Shown one piece after another: positions 34,154 to 44,017 of a stretch of 64,000 nt of DNA. The translations under genes and the position numbers were made by a program. The notes beneath the pieces were generated by a model. That model was not told where the DNA came from. It searched no databases and saw nothing but the letters and a program-made list of their open reading frames with translations. Position 1 is the stretch's first letter; every line of letters begins with the position of its first letter. This DNA is from Actinospineispora spinosispora DSM 44797. GTDB lineage: Bacteria > Actinomycetota > Actinomycetes > Mycobacteriales > Pseudonocardiaceae. The stretch lies in NCBI RefSeq assembly GCF_000429025.1, contig NZ_KE386835.1, positions 372,001-436,000 on the forward strand, written 5' to 3'.

Positions 34154-35832
34154 TCAACCGACGCCGAGCCTTACAGGGCGGCAGCCTGCTCGCCGCTTCG
34201 CTCTTCCTCGCCGCGTGCGGCGGCAGCTCCGGCGGCCAGCTGAGCAGCGCGGGGCAGGGCGCCGGGCACAGCGACATCAACGCGAAGCCCCGTGACCAGG
34301 TTCGCGATGGCGGCGATCTGCGGTTCCCGCTGGACTACCTGCCGAGCAACTTCAACTACAACCACTTCGACGGCGCCGATGTCGAAGGGTTCCTCGTCGA
34401 GACCGCGCTCATGCCGAACCTTTTTCCGAGCACACAGGACGGTGGGTTCCGCCTCAATCCGGATTACCTGACCTCTGCGGAGCTGACCTCAACGTCACCG
34501 CAAGTCGTCACCTACACGATCAACCCGAAGGCTGTTTGGAGTGACGGCACCCCCATCACCTGGCGTGACTTCGAAGCACAGTGGAAAGCTCTCAACGGGA
34601 GCAACCCGGCCTTCCTCATCGCCAGCAAGACGGGCTACGAAGACATCTCATCGGTAGCCAGGGGCAGGGACGACAAGCAGGCTGTCGTGACCTTTGCCCG
34701 AGTGTTCTCCGAATGGCAGGCGCTGTTCAGTTTGTTGTACCCGGTGACAACCAATTCCGACCCGGTTGCCTTCAACAGCAGCTGGGTCAAGAAGTTCCAG
34801 GCAACAGCGGGACCATTCAAGGTCACCGCATTCGATCAAACAGCCCAGACACTCACCCTGAGCAGGAACGAACGCTGGTGGGGCACGCCCGCCAAACTGG
34901 ATCGCATCATCTTCAAAGTCGTTGACCGCTCCGCACTCGCCGACGCGATGGCCAACAACGAGTTGGACTTCTATCCGATTGGATCGAGCGTCGACTTGAT
35001 GCGCCGCGCGCAGACCACACCCGGCGCTGTGATCCGCGAATCGCCTGAGCGGCTCTACAACCAGATCACGTTCAACGGAGCGCCCGGGGCGATCCTGTCC
35101 GATGTGCAGCTGCGGCAGGCTATCGCCAGGGGAATCGATCGCCATGAGATCGCGCGTCGGCTGATCGGCCAGATCGTGCCCCAGGCGTTCACCCTGGACA
35201 ACCACATTTACGCGTACGGCGCGGCTCACTACCAGGACAACTCGGGTGTGGTGGCCTTCGATCAGGCCGCGGCCAATCGCGAGCTCGATGCGCTCGGTTG
35301 GACCCGGCCGGCGCCAACCGCGATCCGTGTCAAGAACGGTCGCCCGCTTCAACTGCGACAGGTCGGAGACGCGGCGAACCCGATCGGCGATTTGATCGAT
35401 CGCACCGTGGCCGATCAACTCAGCCAGATCGGAGTAGGCACGACTTCGATCAGACTGAGTAGCCCGCAGAAGAACGACGCGATCCACTCCGGTGATTTCG
35501 ACCTGATCGGGTTCGGTTGGCAAAGCACCTCCACCCCGTTCAGCAGCAGCCGGGGGCTCTACGCCGAGCCACTCGGCGATGCGGTGCAGCAGAACTACGG
35601 TCGCATCTTCAGTCCAGAGATCACCGCACTGTTCGAACAAGGCATCCGTGAGCTCGACGAGACCAAGCGGGCCGACATTGGAAACAAGGTCGACAAACTG
35701 ATCTGGCAGGAGGTCCATCACCTGCCGCTCTATCCCGGAACCGGCGCCTACGCGGTCCGCTCCACACTCGCCAACTTCGGGGCGCCGGGCTTCGCGGACA
35801 TCGACTTCGTCAACGCCGGGTTCGTCAAGTGA
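34150..35832 (+). CDS. Family 5 solute-binding lipoprotein, paralogue 2
   Basis: A 560-residue receptor, second in the array. Unlike the others its signal has a twin-arginine-like start ([10 protein letters not shown]) before the lipobox LFLAAC (Cys 23), so it may use the Tat route. The shared motif [17 protein letters not shown] follows. Landmarks are NPKAVWSDGTPITWRDFEAQ, WWGTPAKLDRIIFK and LRQAIARGIDR. From about 34380 to 35700 its codons use A or T in third position more often than its neighbours. GTG overlaps the previous stop. Confidence 0.93.
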   Translation: MINRRRALQGGSLLAASLFLAACGGSSGGQLSSAGQGAGHSDINAKPRDQVRDGGDLRFPLDYLPSNFNYNHFDGADVEGFLVETALMPNLFPSTQDGGFRLNPDYLTSAELTSTSPQVVTYTINPKAVWSDGTPITWRDFEAQWKALNGSNPAFLIASKTGYEDISSVARGRDDKQAVVTFARVFSEWQALFSLLYPVTTNSDPVAFNSSWVKKFQATAGPFKVTAFDQTAQTLTLSRNERWWGTPAKLDRIIFKVVDRSALADAMANNELDFYPIGSSVDLMRRAQTTPGAVIRESPERLYNQITFNGAPGAILSDVQLRQAIARGIDRHEIARRLIGQIVPQAFTLDNHIYAYGAAHYQDNSGVVAFDQAAANRELDALGWTRPAPTAIRVKNGRPLQLRQVGDAANPIGDLIDRTVADQLSQIGVGTTSIRLSSPQKNDAIHSGDFDLIGFGWQSTSTPFSSSRGLYAEPLGDAVQQNYGRIFSPEITALFEQGIRELDETKRADIGNKVDKLIWQEVHHLPLYPGTGAYAVRSTLANFGAPGFADIDFVNAGFVK

Positions 35833-37478
35833 GGGCGCGGTTGGCCGTGCTGCTCGCGGTCAGCGCGGTCGCGTTGGCTGCCTGTGGCGGCGGGACGTCG
35901 ACGCTGACCAAGACCACTCAGCAGATCGACGTCAACCCGCACCCCCGCGACGACGTCCGGGACGGCGGCACGCTGCGGCTGCCGCTGGACATCTTCCCGA
36001 ACAACTACAACTACAACCAGATCGACGGCACCAACAGCGACATCTCGAACCTGTCCGAGGCGTTGCTGCCGTGGCCGTTCACCCTGGCCCCCGACGGCAC
36101 CGACGTGATCAACCGGGACCTGCTCACGTCAGGGGAGGTCACCTCGACCTCGCCGCAGGTCGTCACCTACACGATCAACCCGAAGGCCACCTGGAACGAC
36201 GGCACGCCGATCAGCTGGCGGGACTTCGAGGCGTACTGGAAATCGCAGAACGGGCGCGATCCGGCCTATCTGACCTCGGGGACGACCGGATACCAGGACA
36301 TCACCTCGGTCGCGCGGGGAGTGGATGACAAACAGGCGGTCGTGACGTTCGGCAAGCCCTTCGCCGAGTGGAAGAACCTGTTCAGCCCGTTCATGCCCGC
36401 GTCGGTCACCTCGACGCCGGTCGCCTTCAACACCGCGTGGAAGACCAGCATGCCGGTGAGCGCGGGGCCGTTCACCATCGAGTCGATCGACCAGACCCGC
36501 AAGACGATCACGTTGAAGCGGGACCCGAAGTGGTGGGGCACGCCGGCGAAGCTGGATCGGATCATCTTCTCCCAGTACGACCGCAGCGCCCTGCCCGATG
36601 CGCTGGCGAACAACGAGCTGGACGCCTTCGACATCGGCAGCGACCTCAACCTGCTCCGCAGAGCACAGACCACACCGGGGGCAGTGGTCCGTGACGCTCC
36701 CTCCGGATACCGCTACCAGGTCACGCTGAACGGCGGTGGCGGCGCGTTGCTGTCCGACGCGAGACTGCGCCAGGCGATCGCCCAGGGCATCGACCGCGCC
36801 GCGGTGACCACGCAGATGATCGGCCAGATCGAGCCCGACGCGAAACCGGACGGCAACCATCTCTACATGCCGGGCACCAAGGACTACCAGGACAACGCCG
36901 GGGCGCTCCCCTATGACCCGGCGCATGCCGAGCAGGTACTCGACTCGCTCGGCTGGGTCCGCAACGGCGCGGTCAGGCAGAAGGACGGCAAGCAGCTGAC
37001 GCTTCGCCTCGTGTTCGGCGAGGCGGTCACGAACGTCGACGTCGGCAAGGCGATCCAGAATCAGCTGGCGAAGATCGGGGTAACCGTCGAGCTGCACCAG
37101 CTACCGGTCACCGAGCTGTTCCCCAACATCACGACCGGCAACTTCGACATGGCGTTCTTCGCCTGGAGCTACAACGGCAGCCCGCTGAGCAACTCGTTCA
37201 ACATCTACGGCAGCCCGATCGGCAACCTCGTCCAGGAGAACTACGGACGGGTCGGCACACCAGAGATCGACGCGCAGTTCACGCAGGGCATCTCCGAGCT
37301 GGACGACGCCAAGCGGGCGCAGCTCGGCAACAACGCCGATCGCCTGATCTGGCAGCAGGCGCACAGCGTCATGCTCTACGCCCGGCCCGGCGCCGTCGCG
37401 ATCCGGAGCAACGTCGCCAACTTCGGGGCCTTCGGGCTCGCCAACCGCAACTACATCGACGCGGGGTTTCTGAAGTGA
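35829..37478 (+). CDS. Family 5 solute-binding lipoprotein, paralogue 3
   Basis: A 549-residue receptor. Lipobox VALAAC gives Cys 19. The shared motif reads PRDDVRDGGTLRLPLD followed by NNYNYNQIDGTNSD. Landmarks are NPKATWNDGTPISWRDFEAY, WWGTPAKLDRIIFSQYD and LRQAIAQGIDR. It is closest to paralogue 4: both share NSDI, LFGE- or VFGE-type strands and the QQAHSVM segment near the end, so they come from the most recent duplication. GTGA overlaps at both ends. Confidence 0.93.
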   Translation: MRARLAVLLAVSAVALAACGGGTSTLTKTTQQIDVNPHPRDDVRDGGTLRLPLDIFPNNYNYNQIDGTNSDISNLSEALLPWPFTLAPDGTDVINRDLLTSGEVTSTSPQVVTYTINPKATWNDGTPISWRDFEAYWKSQNGRDPAYLTSGTTGYQDITSVARGVDDKQAVVTFGKPFAEWKNLFSPFMPASVTSTPVAFNTAWKTSMPVSAGPFTIESIDQTRKTITLKRDPKWWGTPAKLDRIIFSQYDRSALPDALANNELDAFDIGSDLNLLRRAQTTPGAVVRDAPSGYRYQVTLNGGGGALLSDARLRQAIAQGIDRAAVTTQMIGQIEPDAKPDGNHLYMPGTKDYQDNAGALPYDPAHAEQVLDSLGWVRNGAVRQKDGKQLTLRLVFGEAVTNVDVGKAIQNQLAKIGVTVELHQLPVTELFPNITTGNFDMAFFAWSYNGSPLSNSFNIYGSPIGNLVQENYGRVGTPEIDAQFTQGISELDDAKRAQLGNNADRLIWQQAHSVMLYARPGAVAIRSNVANFGAFGLANRNYIDAGFLK

Positions 37479-39124
37479 GGGCGCGGCTGATCGTGCTGCT
37501 CGCCGTCAGCGCGCTGGCCTTGACGGCCTGCGGCGGCGGGTCGGCGGTCCAGGACCGGACGGTCCACCCGATCGACATCAACCCGCACCCGCGCGACCAG
37601 ATCCGGGACGGCGGCACGCTGCGGCTGCCGATCGACATCTTCCCGAACAACTACAACTACAACCAGGTCGACGGCACCAACAGCGACATCCTCGCCATCA
37701 CCGAGGCGACGCTGCCTTATCAGTTCACCACGATGCCGGACGGCGGCGTGGTGCTGAACCACGACTACCTGACCTCGGCCGTACTGACCTCCACGGCACC
37801 GCAGGTGGTGACCTACACGATCAACCCGAAGGCCACCTGGAGCGACGGCACACCGTTCAGTTGGCGTGACTTCGAGTCCTACTGGAAGTCACTGAACGGC
37901 AGCAACCCCGCCTACCTGGTCTCGGGCACCGTCGGCTACCAGGACATCACCTCGGTGACCCGAGGCGTCGACGACAAACAGGCCGTCGTCACGTTCGGCA
38001 AGCCGTTCGCCGAGTGGCAGGGCCTATTCAGCCCGTTCGCACCGTCCTCGCTCACCTCGACCCCCGAGGCGTTCAACACGGCGTGGAAGTCCACACTGCC
38101 GGTCACAGCGGGGCCGTTCACGATCGACTCGATCGACCAGACCCGCAAGACCGTCACGCTGAAACGGGACCCGAAGTGGTGGGGCACCCCGGCGAAACTG
38201 GACCGGATCATCTTCACCCAGTACGAGCAGAGCGCACAGGCCGATGCGCTGGCCAACAACGAGCTCGACTACTACGAGATCGGCGCCGATCTCAACCTGC
38301 TGCGCCGCGCTCAGACCACACCCGGTGCCGTCGTCCGTGACGCCCCGTCCCAGTACAGCTACCAGGTCACGATGAACGGTGCCGGCGGGGCGCTGCTCTC
38401 CGATCTGCCGCTGCGTCAGGCTGTCGTGCAGGGCATCGACCGCACGGCGATCACCAAGCAGATGATCGGCCAGATCGAGCCGGACGCCAAGCCCAACGGC
38501 AACCACCTGTACAACCCGGGGTCCAAGTACTACCAGGACCACGCCGGTGAGCTGCCATTCGATCGGGCGAAGGCGGAGCAGACCCTCGACTCGCTCGGCT
38601 GGGTCCGGGCAGGGGCCGGCAGGCAGAAGGACGGCAAGCAGCTGACGCTGCGGCTGGTGTTCGGAGAGTCCCCCACCAACCAGGACATCGCCAAGGCGAT
38701 CCAGAACCAGCTCGCCCAGATCGGCGTCACGGTCGAGCTGCACCAGCTCGGCGTCGCGGAGCTGTTCCCGAACATCACGACCGGCAACTTCGACCTGGCG
38801 TTCTTCGGTTGGGGTACGACCTCGAGCCCGCTGAGCAGCTCGGTGAACATCTACGGCAGCCCGATCGGCGACAACGTCCGGGAGAACTACGGGCGCATCG
38901 GCACGCCGGAGATCGATGCGCTGTACGACCAAGGCATCACCCAGCTCGACGACACGAAACGAGCGGAGATCGGCAACCGGATCGACAAGCTCGTGTGGCA
39001 GCAGGCCCACAGTGTCATGATCTACACCCGTCCGGGCGCGGTCGCGGTGCGCGGCAACCTGGCCAACTTCGGCACGTTCGGGCTCGCCGATCGCAACTAC
39101 ATCGATGCGGGGTTCCTGAAGTGA
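37475..39124 (+). CDS. Family 5 solute-binding lipoprotein, paralogue 4
   Basis: A 549-residue receptor of exactly the length of paralogue 3. Lipobox LALTAC, Cys 19. The shared motif is PRDQIRDGGTLRLPID, then NNYNYNQVDGTNSD. Landmarks are NPKATWSDGTPFSWRDFESY, WWGTPAKLDRIIFTQYE and LRQAVVQGIDR. Differences from paralogue 3 cluster around residues 230-280 and in the pocket-lining segment DLAFFGWGTTSSPLS, which may reflect different ligands. GTGA overlaps at both ends. Confidence 0.93.
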   Translation: MRARLIVLLAVSALALTACGGGSAVQDRTVHPIDINPHPRDQIRDGGTLRLPIDIFPNNYNYNQVDGTNSDILAITEATLPYQFTTMPDGGVVLNHDYLTSAVLTSTAPQVVTYTINPKATWSDGTPFSWRDFESYWKSLNGSNPAYLVSGTVGYQDITSVTRGVDDKQAVVTFGKPFAEWQGLFSPFAPSSLTSTPEAFNTAWKSTLPVTAGPFTIDSIDQTRKTVTLKRDPKWWGTPAKLDRIIFTQYEQSAQADALANNELDYYEIGADLNLLRRAQTTPGAVVRDAPSQYSYQVTMNGAGGALLSDLPLRQAVVQGIDRTAITKQMIGQIEPDAKPNGNHLYNPGSKYYQDHAGELPFDRAKAEQTLDSLGWVRAGAGRQKDGKQLTLRLVFGESPTNQDIAKAIQNQLAQIGVTVELHQLGVAELFPNITTGNFDLAFFGWGTTSSPLSSSVNIYGSPIGDNVRENYGRIGTPEIDALYDQGITQLDDTKRAEIGNRIDKLVWQQAHSVMIYTRPGAVAVRGNLANFGTFGLADRNYIDAGFLK

Positions 39125-40788
39125 GAGTTCGGCTCGTCGTCGCGCTGGTCGCCGCGTCCCTGGTCCTGACCGCCTGCGGGGGCAGCGGCGGTGACCGGCT
39201 CAGCACGCCGAGCCACGGCACGCAGGACATCAACCCGAAGGACCCCGCGACCCTGCGCGACGGCGGTGACCTGCGCATCGCGGTCGACTATCTGCCGAAC
39301 AACTACAACTGGAACCAGATCGACGGTCACGACGACGAGGGCCGACAGGTCGCGTCCGCGCTGATGCCGCAGGCGTTCAAGGACGCGCCGGACGGCGGCG
39401 TGGCGTTGAACACCGACTACGTGACGTCCGCCGAGGTGATCTCCACGTCGCCGCAGGTCGTGCGCTATCACGTCAACGACAAGGCGGTGTGGTCGAGCGG
39501 TCGGCCGATCGACTGGCGCGACTTCGCTGCTCAGGTCAGCGCCAACAACGCGCACGATCCGGCGTATCTGGTCGCCGACAAGTCCGGCTACGACCAGGTC
39601 GCGAAGGTCGAACGCGGCGAGACCGACAAGGACGTGCTGGTCACCTTCGCCCGTCCGTACTCGGAGTGGCAGGGCCTGTTCTATGCGCTCTACCCCGAGG
39701 AGACCAACTCCGATCCCTCGGCCTTCAACACCGGCTGGCTCGCGGCGCCGAAGGAGACGGCGGGCGCATTCAAGGTCGGCGCCGTCGACCAGGTGGCGAA
39801 GACCATCACGCTGGTCCGCAACGAGCGCTGGTGGGGTGACAAACCCCGGCTGGACCGGGTCATCTTCACCGCCACCGCCCGCCAGGCGTTCGCCGACCGG
39901 CTGGCGAACAACGAGATCGACATCTACGAGATCGGCTCGGACGTCGACCTGTACCAGCGGGCGCGCACGATTCCCGGCGCCGAGGTCCGGCAGGCGACGC
40001 CGAAGCAGTACCTGCACATCACGTTCAACGGCGCGCCGAACGCGCGACTCGCGGACGTGCGCCTGCGTCAGGCGGTCGCCAGGGGGATCGACACCCGCGC
40101 GATCGCCCAGCGGATCATCGGCCCGATCGTCCCGATGCTGACCCCGATGGGTAACCACATCTATCCGATCGGCTCCACGGGGTATCGGGACAACTCGGGA
40201 CCGCAGCACTTCGACCAGGCCGCCGCCGGCCGGCAACTGGACGCGTTGGGCTGGGTCCGACCGTCGCCGACCGCCGTCCGTGCGAAGGACGGCCAGCCGC
40301 TTCAGCTCACGATGCTGATCTCCAGCGGCAACCCGATCGCCGAGCAGGTCGGCAAGATCGTTCTGGACCAGCTCGCGCAGATCGGGGTGCAGGTCGTCCT
40401 GAACGCCGTCCCGCTGAACCAGTTCTTCCCCAGCTACGTCAACGTGGGCAACTTTGACCTGACGACGTTCCAGTGGGTGCAGAACTCGGCGCCGTTCTCC
40501 AACAGCCTCAACGTCTTCCAGGAGCCCACGGGCACCGACATCGGCAACAACTTCGGCCGGGTGTACGACCCGAGGATCGGTCCGCTGTTCGCCAAGGGGT
40601 TCGCCGAGCTGGACGATGCGAAGCGGATCGAGATCGGCAACGAGATCGACCGGGTCATCTGGGAGGAGGTCCACGACCTGCCGCTCTACCCGCAGACCGG
40701 CGCGTTCGCGGTCCGCTCGACCCTGGCGAACTTCGGCGCGAAGGGCCTAGCCGACTGGGACTACGTCCACGCCGGCTACACCCAGTGA
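39121..40788 (+). CDS. Family 5 solute-binding lipoprotein, paralogue 5
   Basis: A 555-residue receptor, last in the array and the most divergent. Lipobox LVLTAC, Cys 19. The shared motif is DPATLRDGGDLRIAVD, then NNYNWNQIDGHDDE. Landmarks are NDKAVWSSGRPIDWRDFAAQ (other copies have NPK), WWGDKPRLDRVIFT and LRQAVARGIDT. The GTG overlaps the stop of paralogue 4. A hairpin about 75 bases downstream may end the operon. Confidence 0.93.
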   Translation: MRVRLVVALVAASLVLTACGGSGGDRLSTPSHGTQDINPKDPATLRDGGDLRIAVDYLPNNYNWNQIDGHDDEGRQVASALMPQAFKDAPDGGVALNTDYVTSAEVISTSPQVVRYHVNDKAVWSSGRPIDWRDFAAQVSANNAHDPAYLVADKSGYDQVAKVERGETDKDVLVTFARPYSEWQGLFYALYPEETNSDPSAFNTGWLAAPKETAGAFKVGAVDQVAKTITLVRNERWWGDKPRLDRVIFTATARQAFADRLANNEIDIYEIGSDVDLYQRARTIPGAEVRQATPKQYLHITFNGAPNARLADVRLRQAVARGIDTRAIAQRIIGPIVPMLTPMGNHIYPIGSTGYRDNSGPQHFDQAAAGRQLDALGWVRPSPTAVRAKDGQPLQLTMLISSGNPIAEQVGKIVLDQLAQIGVQVVLNAVPLNQFFPSYVNVGNFDLTTFQWVQNSAPFSNSLNVFQEPTGTDIGNNFGRVYDPRIGPLFAKGFAELDDAKRIEIGNEIDRVIWEEVHDLPLYPQTGAFAVRSTLANFGAKGLADWDYVHAGYTQ

Positions 40789-40861
40789 CTCCCTCCAACA
40801 CACAGCGACCGCACCCCGCACAGGTGCGGCAGTCCGCGCACCAAGATCACCACCGCGTGAT

Positions 40862-40887
40862 GGCTGTTTCGGGGCCGAAAATCAGCC
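40862..40887 (+). terminator. Possible terminator of the ABC operon
   Basis: GGCTG-TTTCGG pairs with CCGAAA-ATCAGCC around two G. The stem is imperfect and lacks a T run, so the call is weak. It is the only hairpin between the last binding protein and hrpB. Confidence 0.35.
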
Positions 40888-40920
40888 GCCAGACGGTGAT
40901 GATCATGAAACTTGGCCTCA

Positions 40921-43374
40921 GTGCGACTGCCGACGACGCTTCCTGAGCTCCCCGTTCGGGAGGCGCTGGACGCTGTGACCGGGACGCTCGCCGCGCACGG
41001 GACGGCGGTGCTGGTGGCGCCTCCCGGGACCGGTAAGACGACGCTCGTGCCGCTCGCGCTCGGCGCGGAGAACAACGGTCGGGTGCTGGTCGCCGAGCCG
41101 CGCCGGTTGGCGGCGCGGGCCGCCGCCGCGCGGATGGCGGCGTTGCTCGGCGAACCGGTCGGGCAGAGCGTCGGCTACTCGGTGCGTGGCGACTCGAAGG
41201 TCTCCGCGCGCACCCAGGTCGAGGTCGTGACGTCGGGGCTGTTGCTGCGCAGGTTGGCCGCCGATCCGGAGCTGACCGGCGTGGGTGCCGTCCTGCTGGA
41301 CGAGTGCCACGAGCGGCACCTCGACGCGGACCTGCTGCTGGCGCTGCTGCTCGACGCCCGCGCGGGCCTGCGCCCCGACCTGCGGCTGCTGGCCACCTCC
41401 GCGACCGTGGCGACCGGCAGGCTGGCCGCGATCCTGGGTGACGCCCCGGTGCTGGAGGTCGACGCGCGCACCTTCCCGGTCACCACGGCGTACCAGCCTC
41501 CGCTGCGCGGCGAGAAGATCGAGGCCTGCGTGGCCCGCACCGTGCGGACCGCGCTGGCCGACGGTGACGGTGACGTGCTCGCGTTCCTGCCGGGTGTCGC
41601 GGAGATTCGACGCACCGCCGCCGCGTTGTCCGGGCTGGACGCCGACGTCCTGCCGCTGCACGGGCGGCTGCCGCGCGACGAGCAGGACACGGCGCTGCGA
41701 CCGGGACCTCGGCGCCGGGTCGTGCTCGCCACCGCCGTCGCCGAGTCGAGCCTGACGGTGCCCGGGGTGCGTGCCGTGGTGGATGCCGGGCTGGCCAGGA
41801 CACCGAGGGTCGATCATCGACGTGGGCTGGCCGGCCTGGTGACCGTCCGGGTGTCGAACGCGGTCGCCGACCAGCGAGCCGGGCGTGCCGGCCGGGAGGC
41901 GCCCGGGCGGGTGTACCGCTGCTGGCCGGAGAGCGAGCTGCTCGCGCGGTATCCGGAACCGGAGATCCGCGCCGCCGACCTGACCCGGCTCGCGCTGGAC
42001 CTCGCCTGCTGGGGCACCCCGGACGGCAGCGGTCTGCGCTGGTGGGACGCCCCGCCGGACGGTCCGCTGCGCGCCGGCCAGCAGGTACTGCGGGCGCTCG
42101 GCGCGATCGACGAACGGGGTGCCGCCACCGATCGCGGCAAGCGCATGGCCGGCCTCGGGCTGCATCCGAGGCTCGCCCGCGCGCTGCTGGACGGCGCGGA
42201 ACTGGTCGGTGCCAGGGCCGCCGCCGAGGTGGTGGCGTTGCTGGACGACGACACCCTGGCCAAGGGCGCCGAGATCGACGTGGAGCTGTCCCGCCTGCGC
42301 GCGGGCACAGCCCCGGCCGCACCACTCTGGCGCAAGGCCACCACCCGCCTCACCAACCAACTCCGCTCCCCCCATGGCACGAATGTGCCGCGGGATGGTG
42401 GTGGGAGCGGGGCCTTGGTGGTGGGGCTGGCGTATCCGGAGCGGCTGGCCCGGCGGCGTGCGGGTGGGGGTGGGGTGTTCCTCATGGCGGGCGGGACCGG
42501 GGTGGAGCTGCCGGCCGGCAGTCCGCTCGCGTCGGCGGAGTGGCTCGCGGTGGCGGTCGCGGATCGGACCCCGGGAGCGGAGAACGCACGGGCACGGCTG
42601 GCCGCCGTCGCCGACCGTGAGCTCGCCGAGCTGGCGGCGCCCGCGCTGCTCACCGAAGGCGACGAGGTGCGGTGGGACGGCGGCGACGTCGTCGCGCGGC
42701 ACGTCCGGAAGCTGGGCGCGATCGTGCTGGCCCAGAAGCGGCTGGCGAACCCCGACGGCGCGGCGCTGCGGGCCGCGCTGCTGGACGGTCTGAGGCTCGA
42801 AGGAACCGGTCTGCTGCGCTGGACCGATACCGCGCGACGACTGCGCGACCGGCTCACCACCCTGCACCGGGTGTTCGGTGAGTCCTGGCCGGACGTCACC
42901 GACGACGCGTTGCTCGCCGACCCGGACCGCTGGTGGAGCGGCCCGTTCGGCTCCGCTCGCTCCAGGGCCGACCTGGCCCGGATCGATGCCGGCACCGTGC
43001 TGCGCTCGGTGCTCGACTGGAGACAGGCCGCCGAGCTGGACGAGCTGGCACCGGAGCGGCTCCAGGTTCCAACCGGATCCCGCATCGCGCTGGACTACTC
43101 GGGTGACCAGCCGGTGCTCGCGGTGAAGGTCCAGGAGGTGTTCGGCTGGACGGCGAGCCCGACGGTCGCCGGTGGCCGCTTGCCGGTGCTGCTGCACCTG
43201 CTGTCCCCCGCCGGGCGCCCGGCCGCCGTCACCTCGGACCTCACGTCCTTCTGGACCGGTGGATATCCACAGGTCCGCGCCGAGCTACGCGGTCGCTACC
43301 CGAAGCACGACTGGCCGGAGGACCCGCTGTCGGCGACGCCGTCGACGCGTCCCCGGCGCCGGTCGGGCTCCTAG
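40921..43374 (+). CDS. hrpB: ATP-dependent RNA helicase HrpB
   Basis: An 817-residue DEAH-type helicase of the HrpB family. Walker A is APPGTGKTTLVP, motif Ia AEPRRLAARAAAAR, motif II DECHERHLDADL, motif III LLATSATV, and motif VI QRAGRAGREAPG. The C-terminal HrpB-specific region ends TSFWTGGYPQVRAELRGRYP, KHDWPEDP. Its role in bacteria is poorly defined; single deletions are often silent. The GTG at 40921 begins LPTTLPELPVREAL, the usual HrpB start; TTG at 40912 is also in frame. The stop overlaps the convergent DUF2087 gene. Confidence 0.93.
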   Translation: MRLPTTLPELPVREALDAVTGTLAAHGTAVLVAPPGTGKTTLVPLALGAENNGRVLVAEPRRLAARAAAARMAALLGEPVGQSVGYSVRGDSKVSARTQVEVVTSGLLLRRLAADPELTGVGAVLLDECHERHLDADLLLALLLDARAGLRPDLRLLATSATVATGRLAAILGDAPVLEVDARTFPVTTAYQPPLRGEKIEACVARTVRTALADGDGDVLAFLPGVAEIRRTAAALSGLDADVLPLHGRLPRDEQDTALRPGPRRRVVLATAVAESSLTVPGVRAVVDAGLARTPRVDHRRGLAGLVTVRVSNAVADQRAGRAGREAPGRVYRCWPESELLARYPEPEIRAADLTRLALDLACWGTPDGSGLRWWDAPPDGPLRAGQQVLRALGAIDERGAATDRGKRMAGLGLHPRLARALLDGAELVGARAAAEVVALLDDDTLAKGAEIDVELSRLRAGTAPAAPLWRKATTRLTNQLRSPHGTNVPRDGGGSGALVVGLAYPERLARRRAGGGGVFLMAGGTGVELPAGSPLASAEWLAVAVADRTPGAENARARLAAVADRELAELAAPALLTEGDEVRWDGGDVVARHVRKLGAIVLAQKRLANPDGAALRAALLDGLRLEGTGLLRWTDTARRLRDRLTTLHRVFGESWPDVTDDALLADPDRWWSGPFGSARSRADLARIDAGTVLRSVLDWRQAAELDELAPERLQVPTGSRIALDYSGDQPVLAVKVQEVFGWTASPTVAGGRLPVLLHLLSPAGRPAAVTSDLTSFWTGGYPQVRAELRGRYPKHDWPEDPLSATPSTRPRRRSGS

Positions 43375-43919
43375 ACGTCGATCCAGCCGCCGGAGCGCCA
43401 GTACTCGCCGCCGTCGCGGTCGAGCAGGCTCTCGTCGACCAGGTAGCGGCGCAAGGTCACGTAGTCGACCGGGCCGCCTTCCGACCAGGCCCGCAGGACC
43501 GTGTCCACCTCGCGTTCGGAGTAGTGCACGCCCGGCTCGAACGACGTCACCAGGTGCTCGAGGACGGTCCGCCGCCTGCCGCGCTGCCCTGGCAGGCCGA
43601 CGAGCCTGCCGTCCCGCACGAACGTGCGGACCAGCTGCTCGACCTTCGGATCGGCGTAGCCGAGCTTCTCGACGACCGGCGGCGCGGTCGCGTCCCTGGC
43701 GACCTGCTTGAACAGCTCGCTGCGCAGCAGGTAGCCGTCCGGCGCGTCCTCGACCAGCCCGCCGGAATGCAGCCGCCGCAGCGCGCTCGCCACGTCCTTG
43801 GCGGGCAGGCCGGACGCCTCGAGGATCTCGTCGGGGGTCCGCGCGCCGAGCGCCAGCGCGGCGACCACCCGGAGCCGCTCCGGCTCCGCCAGCAGCCCGA
43901 CCAGTTCAGCGGCGTTCAC
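43371..43919 (-). CDS. ArsR-like HTH protein with DUF2087 domain
   Basis: A 182-residue protein. Residues 1-65 form a winged helix (LAEPERLRVVAALALGARTP, then ASALRRLHSGGLVED). The C-terminal DUF2087 domain includes RRTVLEHLVTSFEPGVHYSE and VTLRRYLVDESLLDRDGGEY, strongly diagnostic. Such proteins are thought to be transcription factors, but no inducer is known. A strong hairpin lies between this gene and the upstream MFS gene on the same strand, so they are separate units. Confidence 0.88.
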   Translation of the reverse strand: MNAAELVGLLAEPERLRVVAALALGARTPDEILEASGLPAKDVASALRRLHSGGLVEDAPDGYLLRSELFKQVARDATAPPVVEKLGYADPKVEQLVRTFVRDGRLVGLPGQRGRRRTVLEHLVTSFEPGVHYSEREVDTVLRAWSEGGPVDYVTLRRYLVDESLLDRDGGEYWRSGGWIDV

Positions 43920-43935
43920 GCCGAAGGACTCTAGG

Positions 43936-43982
43936 CCATGCCCCGCGGATCATGACGTTCGACCATGATCCACGGGGCATGG
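43936..43982 (-). terminator. Terminator of the MFS gene
   Basis: A 19-base stem from CCATGCCCCGCGGATCATG (43936-43954) and CATGATCCACGGGGCATGG (43964-43982), with one mismatched pair and a nine-base loop. It sits 35 bases after the MFS stop on the minus strand. Confidence 0.7.
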
Positions 43983-44017
43983 GTCGGAGACGGATTATCA
44001 GGTGACGCGGGTGCCCA

